Below, in pieces: positions 35,399 through 44,300 of a DNA stretch of 64,000 nt (within the stretch, counting starts at the first letter, position 1; the number at the start of each line of letters is the position of its first letter). The stretch spans positions 744,001 to 808,000 of the forward strand of contig NZ_VIWT01000001.1 in assembly GCF_007829815.1 (NCBI RefSeq). The letters are read 5' to 3'. Source of the stretch: Kitasatospora viridis. Its GTDB lineage: Bacteria; Actinomycetota; Actinomycetes; Streptomycetales; Streptomycetaceae. The notes under the pieces are model-generated. The model had not been told where the DNA came from. It was given only the letters and a program-made list of their open reading frames with translations, and ran no database searches. Both the position numbers and the translations under genes were made by a program.

Positions 35399-35732
35399 CC
35401 GCCGGCAGGCCCTGTGCCGCGCTGTTGCCGAAACGCCCGGAGCGCCTCGTACGGTCGGGTCAGGGGCACTCGGGCGGACTGCAGAGACCGCTCGAAGTAC
35501 TGGCGGAACCAGTCCAGTTCCTCCCCGGGGCAACGCTCGCGTTCTCAGCTGTGCCCCCGGTCGGGGCACCGGCACTCGCCGCGTGTGAGCCGGCGAAGGA
35601 CTGCGGGGCGGGCTGCGGGGCGGGTGCGGCGAGGGCGCTGCCGGGCGTGCCGACCAGCGCCGCCGCCGCGATCGCGCCGGCCACAGCCGCTTCGCGCCAC
35701 CACCGTCTTGTGCGTGCCGAGTTGTCGTTCAT
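35371..35732 (-). pseudogene. Probable frameshifted small secreted protein gene
   Basis: The ATG at 35732 opens a signal-peptide-like sequence (REAAVAGAIAAAALVGTPGS, then ALAAPAPQ) that continues to GTAENASVAPG near 35530. In that frame it soon stops at 35460, but the +1 frame continues with coding-like sequence ELDWFRQYFERSLQSARVPL and TRPYEALRAFRQQRG to a stop at 35371. A single frameshift near 35530 would explain both. Its 3' end overlaps the P450 remnant. No family recognised. Confidence 0.35.
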
Positions 35733-35980
35733 CGTCCAAGGACCCCGTTCCTTCGAGAGTGACTATGGCTGCTGACTCCATCGTCCGGTCGGCCCCGCTC
35801 GGGCGTCTTTAGCGGCGGGTGCACAAGGTTCTTGACGCCGTGTCCACTCGTCCGGGTACGGAAGTTCCCGCCCCAGCAGGCCATTTATCGCGCATTCAGA
35901 AACCTTGGATTGACTGCTGGCTCCGTGCCGGGGGCGGGCGCAGCTCATCGGCAACCGATGCTTCAAGGGTGGGTTTGATC

Positions 35981-37018
35981 GTGCTGACGCAGACGCTGTT
36001 CCGCAGCGAGGACCTGCCGGCTGCGGACCGGTTCGACGCCTGGTGCGACCTCATGGGCCAGAGCCACGCGCCCATGCAGATGACCAGCGAGTTCGCGGCG
36101 GACTTCAAGGCGCGCCAGAGCGTGATCGCGCTCGGGGCCGTCACGGTCTACCCGACGTCGTTCCAGCAGGTGGTCTTCCGGCGCACCCCGAAGCTCATCC
36201 GGCAGTCCGATCCCGAGACCTACCACCTGTCGCTGATGGTCAACGGCAACGGTGGCGCCCGGTGGGACCGGCGGGAGGCGGTCTACCGGCCCGGTGACTT
36301 CCACACCAGCTCCACCTCCGCCCCGTACGAGGCCTTCGGGGGGCCGGAGTCGGTCGCCATCATCGGCGTCGAAGTCCCCCGCTCGCTGCTCCTGCTGCCC
36401 TCGAACCGGGCCGACCAGGTGATGGGGTTGCACCTGTCCGGACAGGAGGGTGTCGGTGCGCTGCTGGCGCAGTTCCTCGCCCAGCTGGTGTCCGACACCA
36501 GCCCCTACCGACCGGCGGACGCCCCTCGCCTGAGCACCGTCATCGCCGACCTCACGACCGCGCTGTTCGCCCACACCCTCGAAGCCGACGCCGCACTGCC
36601 GCCGGAGTCCCGCCGCCGGACCCTGTTCCTGCGCGCCCAGGCCTTCCTCCGCCACAACCTGACCGACCCCGAGCTGACACCGGATCAGGTCGCCGCAGCA
36701 CTGCACATCTCCCGCAGCTACCTCTACCAACTGTTCCGCCAAGAAAGCACCACCGTCGCCGGCTACCTGCGCCGCCTGCGACTCGAAGCCGCACACCGCG
36801 ACCTGGCCGACCCAGCCCAACGGACGACGCCCGTCCACACCGTCGCCGCCCGCTGGGGCTTCCGCCACGCCTCCGACTTCACACGCGCCTTCCGCACCGC
36901 CTACGGGATCTCACCCACGGACCATCGACACCACGCCGCCAAGGCGAGGTCGAGTAGCTGGAGCGGTGAGGAATCCCGTCGGAATGCGGTCACGCTGTCG
37001 GCACCGGGTGAAAGCTGA
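35981..37018 (+). CDS. AraC-family regulator (tandem copy 1)
   Basis: 345 residues from the GTG at 35981, with AAGGGTGGG upstream; a TTG at 35975 is possible. Residues 1 to about 210 form the AraC-binding-like N-terminal domain (SEDLPAADRFDAWCDLMGQS and QVVFRRTPKLIRQSDPETYH). The C-terminal 110 residues form two helix-turn-helices (LTPDQVAAALHISRSYLYQL and VHTVAARWGFRHASDFTRAF). It is a near-duplicate of the next gene. Copies are nearly identical at both ends and diverge in the middle (about 36230-36360). The C-terminal tail (KARSSSWSGEESRRNAVTL) is unique to this copy. Confidence 0.9.
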   Translation: MLTQTLFRSEDLPAADRFDAWCDLMGQSHAPMQMTSEFAADFKARQSVIALGAVTVYPTSFQQVVFRRTPKLIRQSDPETYHLSLMVNGNGGARWDRREAVYRPGDFHTSSTSAPYEAFGGPESVAIIGVEVPRSLLLLPSNRADQVMGLHLSGQEGVGALLAQFLAQLVSDTSPYRPADAPRLSTVIADLTTALFAHTLEADAALPPESRRRTLFLRAQAFLRHNLTDPELTPDQVAAALHISRSYLYQLFRQESTTVAGYLRRLRLEAAHRDLADPAQRTTPVHTVAARWGFRHASDFTRAFRTAYGISPTDHRHHAAKARSSSWSGEESRRNAVTLSAPGES

Positions 37019-37110
37019 CCGCTCGGTGCGAGCCTTGGGTTGACCGCCGGCTCTGTGCTGTGAGCGGATGCATCCCATCAGTGACCGATGCTTCAAGGGT
37101 GGGTTTGATC

Positions 37111-38088
37111 GTGCTGACGCAGACGCTGTTCCGCAGCGAGGACCTGCCGGCTGCGGACCGGTTCGACGCCTGGTGCGACCTCATGGGCCAGAGCCACGCA
37201 CCCATGCAGATGACCAGCGAGTTCGCGGCCGACTTCAAGGCGCGCCAGAGCGTCATCGCCCTCGGTGAAGTCACCGTCTACCCGACGACGTTCCAGCAGG
37301 TCGTCTTCCGCCGCACCCCGAAGCTCATCCGGCAGTCCGATCCCGAGACCTACCACCTGTCGCTCCTCGTGAGCGGCGCCGGCGGAGCCCGGTGGGACCG
37401 CCGGGAGGCCACGTACCACCCCGGCAACTTCCACAGCAATTCCACCTCCGCCCCGTTCGAAGTCATCAGCGGATCGGAGTCGGTCACCATCATCGGGCTC
37501 GAAGTCCCCCGCTCCCAGCTCCTGCTGCCCTCGAACCGGGCCGACCAGGTGATCGGCCTGCACCTGTCCGGCCAGGAAGGAGTCGGCGCGCTGCTGGCCC
37601 AGTTCCTCACCCAACTGGCCGCCGACACCAGCCCCTACCACCCGACGGACGCCCCACGTCTGAGCACGGTCATCGCCCACCTCACGACCGCGCTGTTCGC
37701 CCACACCCTCGACGCCGACGCCGCACTGCCGCCGGAGTCCCGCCGCCGGACCCTGTTCCTGCGCGCCCAGGCCTTCCTCCGCCACAACCTGACCGACCCC
37801 GAGCTGACACCGGATCAGGTCGCCGCAGCACTGCACATCTCCCGCAGCTACCTCTACCAACTGTTCCGCCAAGAAGGCACCACCGTCGCCGGCTACCTGC
37901 GCCGCCTGCGCCTGGAAGCCGCACACCGCGACCTGGCCGACCCAGCCCAACGGACGACGCCCGTCCACACCGTCGCCGCCCGCTGGGGCTTCCGCCACGC
38001 CTCCGACTTCACACGCGCCTTCCGCACCGCCTACGGGATCTCACCCACGGACCACCGACACCACGCCGCCAAGGGGACCGCGATGTGA
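37111..38088 (+). CDS. AraC-family regulator (tandem copy 2)
   Basis: 325 residues from the GTG at 37111, exactly 1130 bp downstream of copy 1's start; the preceding 30 bp are the same in both. Same domain order as copy 1: ligand domain then double helix-turn-helix. Differences concentrate in the ligand domain (LLVSGAGGARWDRREATY versus MVNGNGGARWDRREAVY) while the DNA-binding part is almost unchanged. This suggests the same operator but a different or drifting effector. It ends 8 bp before the convergent HIT gene. Confidence 0.9.
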   Translation: MLTQTLFRSEDLPAADRFDAWCDLMGQSHAPMQMTSEFAADFKARQSVIALGEVTVYPTTFQQVVFRRTPKLIRQSDPETYHLSLLVSGAGGARWDRREATYHPGNFHSNSTSAPFEVISGSESVTIIGLEVPRSQLLLPSNRADQVIGLHLSGQEGVGALLAQFLTQLAADTSPYHPTDAPRLSTVIAHLTTALFAHTLDADAALPPESRRRTLFLRAQAFLRHNLTDPELTPDQVAAALHISRSYLYQLFRQEGTTVAGYLRRLRLEAAHRDLADPAQRTTPVHTVAARWGFRHASDFTRAFRTAYGISPTDHRHHAAKGTAM

Positions 38089-38095
38089 CCGCGGA

Positions 38096-38722
38096 TCAGA
38101 CGTGCGGCAACTCGGCGACGGCCGGCCGGTGGCCGCCGTAGGAGGCGACCAGCGCGTCCGCCACGACGGCAGCGTCCGCCTCGGCCACGTCGCCGGGGTA
38201 CTCCGGGAGCAGGTCGTCCCAGATGACCATCCACGACCCGTACAGCTGGGCCTGCCCCTCGGGACGGGCGAAGAACCAGATGTGCAGGTGGGCGCCACCG
38301 TCTCCGATGCGGTAGACGTGGGCCCGGGAGATGTGCGGCAGTGCCTGGATGTGGCGGGCGATGTGGGTGGTCAACACGCCGAGTTCGGCGGCCAGTTCGT
38401 CCGGCAGGTCGGCCAGGTCGTAGTGCTCGCGCGGGTGCAGCATCAGCACCAGCGGCACGCCCACCCCCTTGATCTGGGTGAGCCGCCAGCGCTCGTTCAG
38501 CCAGATCCCCTCGTCCCGACTGCGGCACGAGCCGCAGTCCGCCGGGTCCTCACCGTGCCGCGCGGGCTCGGGCACGACCGGCGGCCGCAGCGGCGCGACG
38601 CGCAGGCCCTCCTGCTCGAACGGGCTGATGTCCCACCCCGTCATCCGGGCCAGCGGGAGGCGCGCCTCGGCGTCGGCGGCGGAGCGTGCGTGGGCGTAGA
38701 ACTCATCGGGTCGCAGTGCCAT
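38096..38722 (-). CDS. HIT-family nucleotide-binding protein
   Basis: 208 residues. The HIT motif HLHIWFFARPEG (about 145) contains two of the three family histidines; the first position is Leu-flanked, H-x-H-x-W instead of H-x-H-x-H, so the catalytic histidine may be absent. CGSCRSRDEGIWLNERW (about 62) is the N-terminal cysteine region common to GalT-like HIT proteins. VGVPLVLMLHPREHYDLADL matches the family's central strands. It probably binds or hydrolyses a nucleotide-linked substrate. Convergent with the AraC pair. Confidence 0.78.
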   Translation of the reverse strand: MALRPDEFYAHARSAADAEARLPLARMTGWDISPFEQEGLRVAPLRPPVVPEPARHGEDPADCGSCRSRDEGIWLNERWRLTQIKGVGVPLVLMLHPREHYDLADLPDELAAELGVLTTHIARHIQALPHISRAHVYRIGDGGAHLHIWFFARPEGQAQLYGSWMVIWDDLLPEYPGDVAEADAAVVADALVASYGGHRPAVAELPHV

Positions 38723-38927
38723 GGCGGAACACTACTGATGTTCGACCGCGATCGGTACCGGTGATCCACCGGGCACCGCGGGCGAGCGGGCGAACTACGG
38801 GCCGCGCGTGGCCTGCTGGGCGGCGATCGCACCGCCCAGCAGGCCCATCCGCGGACGCGACCGGCGCCCGGAATCGGAATTCACGCGGCAGCCGGTCGTT
38901 CCGGCTCACTCAATTGACTTGTACTGC

Positions 38928-39194
38928 TCAACGATTCAGAGTGCAGGGCACGTATCCGCCGACGGCGTACGGAGTGGTCACCCCATAGGAGAACGCGCCG
39001 CACGGGCCGTTCTGGCGTATGCCGACGAGGAGGGTGTGCTGCGCGTCGCTGTAGAAATCGATGACGTACTCGGACGACGGCCCGATCTGCGGCTTGGCGT
39101 GCACCTGAGCTGCCTCCGCGGGCATCGCGCCCACCATTGCGGTACCGGTCATGAGCAGTGCGACCAATCCGACACGGGTAAACTTCCCAACCAT
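38928..39194 (-). CDS. Small secreted protein resembling DUF6289
   Basis: 88 residues; ATG at 39194 with a perfect AGGAGG upstream. Signal peptide at about 1-30 (VGKFTRVGLVALLMTGTAMV, then PAEAAQ). The mature part, about 58 residues, contains EYVIDFYSDAQHTLLVG and CGAFSYGVTTPYAVGGYVPC with two cysteines likely forming a disulfide. This arrangement resembles the DUF6289 secreted proteins. Function unknown. The surrounding DNA is less GC-rich than the rest of the window. Confidence 0.7.
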   Translation of the reverse strand: MVGKFTRVGLVALLMTGTAMVGAMPAEAAQVHAKPQIGPSSEYVIDFYSDAQHTLLVGIRQNGPCGAFSYGVTTPYAVGGYVPCTLNR

Positions 39195-39592
39195 TTCGGA
39201 CCTCCTGACGTAGTGGCCGGCGAACACCCGACATGGGGCACAGCCCCGCAGGTCAGGAGTCACATGGCCAGCTGAACAATCATGACAGAGCATTGTGAAG
39301 GTACCGCTCGCGATTCGAACGGTCAATGGAAACAACGCAGTTGCCGCAGCTATCCGATTTGCGTCAGATGTTCGCCGGATTCATGCAGCACCGTTTAGCA
39401 CGGGAAGTGACTGGCCACCAGAGAAACTTCGGCATCAGGAGACGTAGTCGGCATGGCGGTCGACCTCGCCGGACGACGATGGCTCAGGCTTTGTGGTGAC
39501 GTATGCGTTCAACGTTTCCGCTGGTGTGGATCCCCTGCAATCGGCACCGACGGAGCCCTTTCCGAGTGGCACTCCGAAGAAGATCGGAATTC
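39195..39592. other. Gene-poor intergenic stretch
   Basis: Nearly 400 bp with visibly lower GC than the flanks. No frame has a ribosome site plus coding-like codon use. It must hold the promoter of the small secreted protein (leftward), but I could not pick out a convincing -35/-10 pair. Confidence 0.5.
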
Positions 39593-40159
39593 CTACGAGC
39601 GCCGACGGGGGCTCGCGCCGTCGAGGAACTGGGTGGTGACCGTTGCGGCGGCGCGGGCCGGGCCGAGGTGGGGGGTCAGGGTGAGGCCGGCTTCGAGGAG
39701 GGCGGCGAAGAAGGTGAGGGTGATGTCCGGTTCCTGGTCGCCGCGCAGGGTGCCGTCCGTGATGCCGCGGCGGACCAGGGCGCGCAAGGGGGTGCCGATG
39801 CGGCGGTCGGTGGCGGTGGGGTCGGCCGGTTTGTGGCCGGTGTGCCGCAGGGCGATGTACTTGGCGCCGGTGGTGACGAAGGCGTGGCAGACCCGGGCGA
39901 TCGCGTCGCGGACCGGGAGGTGGGCGAGGCCGGCCGCTTCGAGGCGGTCGCCGAGGTCGTCGACGGCGGCGTCGGCCAGCGCGTCCAGCAGCGCCTGGCG
40001 GCTGGGGTAGTAGCGGTAGAGCGTGGCCCGGCCGACGCCGGCGGCGCGCGCGATGTCGGTCATGCCCGCGGCGGTGCCCGGCTCGGCCAGCAGGGCGGCC
40101 GCCCGGTCCAGGATCAGTACGGCGACCTGGTCACGCGGGGGCGGCGGTGGCGTCGTCAT
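39593..40159 (-). CDS. TetR-family transcriptional regulator
   Basis: 188 residues from the ATG at 40159 (an upstream start at 40225 is less likely). The N-terminal helix-turn-helix spans about 10-60 (GTAAGMTDIARAAGVGRATL then YRYYPSRQALLDALADA). The rest is the helical ligand-binding and dimerisation domain. It is divergent from the PucR-type regulator at 40282 with 122 bp between. Ligand and target unknown. Confidence 0.9.
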   Translation of the reverse strand: MTTPPPPPRDQVAVLILDRAAALLAEPGTAAGMTDIARAAGVGRATLYRYYPSRQALLDALADAAVDDLGDRLEAAGLAHLPVRDAIARVCHAFVTTGAKYIALRHTGHKPADPTATDRRIGTPLRALVRRGITDGTLRGDQEPDITLTFFAALLEAGLTLTPHLGPARAAATVTTQFLDGASPRRRS

Positions 40160-40281
40160 CGGACCATCGTCCCAGCCTTTCGCCTCCCGTGATGAGCAGT
40201 CGGGGGGCGGGCCGTGCGGGCCCACCCGGTACCCTGGCGGGTCGCTGTCGTTCGTGTGGGTCTGGTGGGAGGAAGCGGGAG

Positions 40282-41346
40282 TTGGGCACCGTCAGGGGTG
40301 GGTCGCAGGCGGGGGTGCCGTTCGACGGCGGCGCGTGGGCGCAGGTGCTGGTGGAGGTCGGCCAGAGCGGGCGCCGGCTGCGGCGCGAGGAGTTGGACGC
40401 GCTGCGGGAGTACGGGGACCGGGCGGCCGAGGACGGGCGGGGGCTCGCGGAGCTGGTGGACGAGCGGCTGGCCGAGGCCGGGCGGGTGTGGGAGGGGCAG
40501 CCGGTCGACGCGGCGTCGATGGCGGCGCTGCGGGCGGGGATCGGCGCGCTGGCGGCCGGTCACGGGCGGGCGTACCGGGAGCGGTTGCAGCGGGAGGAAG
40601 CGGGGCGGCGGGAGTTCGTCGCGGACCTGCTGAGCAGCCGCAGCGACTTGGGGCGGCTGGCCGAGCACGCCGAGCGGTTCGGCCTCAACCTGGCCTGTGC
40701 GCACGTGGTGGCGGTGGCGGAAGGCGACGGCTACGACCTGGACGACCCGCTGGTGCGCGCCTTGGAGCGGCAGTTGCTGGGCCGGTTCGGGGAGCAGGAG
40801 GTGCTGCTGGCGGTCAAGCACGGGCGGCTGGTGTGCATCATGCCGTCGGGGCCGGGCGAGGACGCGGCGGTCAAGGCGTTCGCGGAGCTGACGCCGGGTC
40901 GGCGGGTGGTGGTGGGCCGGCCGCACAGCGGGCCGGGCGGCGTGGTGCACTCGTACGAGGAGGCGCGCGCGGCGCTGGAGCAGGCGGACCAACTGGGCCT
41001 GCCCGAGCAGCTGCTGCACGCGGCCGACCTGCTGGTGCTGCCGGTGCTGCTGCGCGACCGGGAGGCGCTGGAGGAACTGGTGCACGGCGTGCTGGGGCCG
41101 CTGCGCAAGGCGCGCGGCGGCGCCCGGCCGCTGGTGGAGACGCTGATCGCCTACGCCGACTCGCGGTACGTGACGGCGGAGGCGGCGCGCCGGCTGGGCC
41201 TGAGCGTGCGGGCGTTGGCGTACCGGATCGCGCACATCGTCCGGCTGACCGGCCTGGACCCGGACGACGCGTTGCAGCGCTACACGTTGGAGACGGCGGT
41301 GCTCGGCGCGAGGCTGCTCGGCTGGCCGGACGATCCGGCGGAGTGA
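40282..41346 (+). CDS. PucR/CdaR-type helix-turn-helix regulator
   Basis: 354 residues from the TTG at 40282, with GGAGGAAGCGGGAG upstream. Three parts: an N-terminal helical domain (LRREELDALREYGDRAAEDG), a central GGDEF-like degenerate domain (about 140-280, CAHVVAVAEGDGYDLDDPL and RRVVVGRPHSGPGGVVHSYE), and a C-terminal PucR helix-turn-helix (LVETLIAYADSRYVTAEAA then LGLSVRALAYRIAHI). Its last 67 bp overlap the 3' end of the convergent ATPase gene, so the two could interfere by antisense transcription. Confidence 0.85.
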   Translation: MGTVRGGSQAGVPFDGGAWAQVLVEVGQSGRRLRREELDALREYGDRAAEDGRGLAELVDERLAEAGRVWEGQPVDAASMAALRAGIGALAAGHGRAYRERLQREEAGRREFVADLLSSRSDLGRLAEHAERFGLNLACAHVVAVAEGDGYDLDDPLVRALERQLLGRFGEQEVLLAVKHGRLVCIMPSGPGEDAAVKAFAELTPGRRVVVGRPHSGPGGVVHSYEEARAALEQADQLGLPEQLLHAADLLVLPVLLRDREALEELVHGVLGPLRKARGGARPLVETLIAYADSRYVTAEAARRLGLSVRALAYRIAHIVRLTGLDPDDALQRYTLETAVLGARLLGWPDDPAE

Positions 41347-44300
41347 GCCGAGCGCAGGACGCCCCAGCGGGCGGCCTGCTCGGGGGTGGCCCGGCCGCGC
41401 AGGTGGGCGAGGGCCAGCAGGTTGGCCTCGGCGGCGCTGCCGAGGGTGCGGGCCTCGGCCAGGTAGTGGTCGTCGAGCAGCGCCTCGACCTCGGCGTCGG
41501 TCTGCACCGGGTCGACGCGGGCGGCGAGTTGGGCCATGGTGCGGTAGGAGCCCTGGAGCAGGAAGGGCGGTTCGGTGCGGGTGGTCTCGGCCTGGGCGGC
41601 GGAGGCGATGTAGGCGCTGTTGACGGCGAGGACGGTGCGCTGGACCCGGCGCAGCCGGGTGAGCGTGGCCACCGCGCGCTCCAGCTCGGCGACCGGCTGG
41701 GTGAGTTGGTCGGCCTGGGCGGCCGGGTCGCCGTCGGCGAGTGCGACCAGCAGCCGCAGGTCGGCCGGGTCGGCGCCGGCCAGCGGGGCCAGCACCGGGT
41801 TGGCGGCCAGCGCGTTCTCCAGGAAGGAGAGGGCGAAGAGGTCCTGATGGCCCGTCAGAACCTCGCCGAGGTTCCACACGTCGGCACGGTTGGCCAGCAT
41901 GTCGGGGATCTCGAAGCGTTCGCCGTTCGCGGTGTACGGGTTGCCGGCCAGGCAGACGGCGAACCGGCGGCCGCGCAGGTCGAAGCTGCGGGCGGTGCCG
42001 CCGCTGACCGCCTCGATGCGGCGCTGGGTGTCGCAGAGCGGGATGAACTTCTGCAGCAGTTCGGCCGAGACGTGCTGGATGTCGTCGACGTGCAGCAGCA
42101 CGTTGCTGCCCGCCTCCAGGGCGAAGACGATCTTCTCGACCTCGCGGCGGGCGGCGGCGTCGGGCGCGCGGTCGGGGTCGAGCGAGGTGGTGGCGGTGCC
42201 GAGGGCCGGGCCGTCGGCCCGGACCATGAGCAGGCCGAGGCGGTCGGCGACGTACTCCAGCAGGGTGGTCTTGCCGTACCCGGGCGGGGAGAGGAGCAGC
42301 AGCAGGCCGCTGCGGTCGGCTCCGGCGCCGGCGTCGAGGGTGCCCAGCTGCTTGGCCAGGTTGTCGCCGAGCAGCGGCAGGTAGACCTGGTCGATGAGCT
42401 GGTTGCGGACGAAGCCGGCCAGCGGGCGGGGCCGGTAGTCGTCCAGCCGCAGCCGGGTGCGTTCGGCGGCCAGCAGGTCGGCGCGCCGGCGCTGGAAGGC
42501 CCGGAAGGCCGGGGCCCGCTCCTCGCGGAAGCTGCGGGCCAGGTCGGGCAGTTGGTCGATCCGCACGGTCAGCCGGCCGTCGGTGAGGCGCGGGTGGGCG
42601 CCGAGCAGGCCGGTGACGGTCTCGCCGACCGGGGCGTCGACCGGGTAGCGCGGCAGCTCGGGTGCGCAGAGCTGGGCGACGGCCTCGTCGAGGCCCTCGG
42701 CGTCCGGGCCCGCGTAGGAGCCGAGCCAGGCGGCGGCGAGTTGGTGGCGGGCGGGCAGGTCGTCGGCCAGCGCCCGCAGGTCGTCGGCCAGGGCGGCGGC
42801 GCCGGCGGTCTGCCGGAAGCCGTCGAGCAGGGTGCGGGCGGTGCCGGCGGCGGCGAACCCCTCGCGCGGGTCGGCGAGTTCGGCGAGCAGGTAGTCCCCG
42901 GTTCGGGCCGCTGCGCCGAGCAGCCCGAGAGAGTCCGCGAACTGCCCGGCGGCGGACGAGAGTTCGGCCGCGAGTTCGGAGCGGGCCGCCGCCGATCCGG
43001 CCGCGCCGAAGTGGTCGGCGGCCCGGGCCAGTGAGCGGGCCCGGCGCTGCCAGCCGGCCCGCTGCCCGCCGTCGGCGCCGTGCGCCCAGAACAGTTGGGC
43101 GGCGGCGCGCACCGGGGCGGGGTGTTCGAGCAGGCCGGCGCCGGCCCGCAGGCGCAGCAGCGCGTCGAGGATCAGCGCGGCGTCGTGGTCGTGGACGCCG
43201 CGCTCGTAGCCCTCGTCGTAGGCGCGTTCGGCGGCGCGGCGGACCTGGTCGAGCAGCGGCTCCTCGCCGTCCTCGGCCGCGGACAGCAGCCCGGCGGCCA
43301 GGTACTCGGCCCGGTAGAGCGCCGGGGACTCGCTGACCAGCGGCTGGGTCCAGAACTCGCGCCCGGCCAGCAGCTGCGGCAGGTCGGCGGGGCTGCGGTA
43401 GCCGGTGCCGGTGACCAGGAAGGCGAGGCCCTCGCCCTCGGGTTGCAGGGTCAGCTCGACGGGTTCGCGGCGGACCGCGAAACGGTGGCGGCCCAGCCGC
43501 ACGCTCGCGCCGCCGTCGGCGGACAGGTCGGCGCGGTCGCGCAGGTCGCGCAGCGCGGTGCCGACGGCGCCGGAGAGCGCGTCCAGCAGTTCCTGGGCGC
43601 GGACCTGGTCGTCGAGCCCGCGCAGTTCCGCGGCCGCGGCGCGCACCCGCACCGCCATCGGGTCGGCGGCCTGGGCGGCGTGGATCTCGGTGGCGGAGGT
43701 CTGGCCGGCGAGTCGGCGGCGCAGCGCCGCGAGGGCCCGCTCGGCGGAGGCGGCGATCCGGTCGGCGCGGGCGGCGGCCTCGTCCAGCAGGGTCTGGCGG
43801 CGGGCGGCGAAGGCCTGCTTCAGCTCCTCCCGGCGCACCGCCAGGTCGGCGGCGAGGTCCTCGGCCTCGGCGAACCGGGCCTCCAGGGCGTCCACCCGCA
43901 GCAGCAGGCGGGCGAGTTGGTCGTCGCAGCCGGCCGGGGTGTCGGCGGCGGCGAGGGCGGCCGTGGTGGCCTGGGCGAGCAGCGCCGACTCGGCGGCGTG
44001 CGCGGCCCGGTGTTCGGCGTCGAGCAGTGCGCGGCGGCGGTTGGCGAGCACCGCGCGGGCCCGGTTGACGGCCGACAGCACCTCACCGATGGTCAGCAGC
44101 ACGGCCGTTCCGGCGGTCGGGTCGGCCGCGACGGCGCCGGTGACCAGGTCGGTGACGGTGGCCAGGGCGTCGGCCTGCTCGGTCAGGCGGTCGGCGAGCG
44201 CGGTCGCCTCGGCGGCGGTGGTGACCGACTCGGCGTGCTCGGCGGCGGCCCGGGCCGCGTCGAGCGGGGCGGCGAAGGCATCGGGTCCGGCGAAGAAGGC

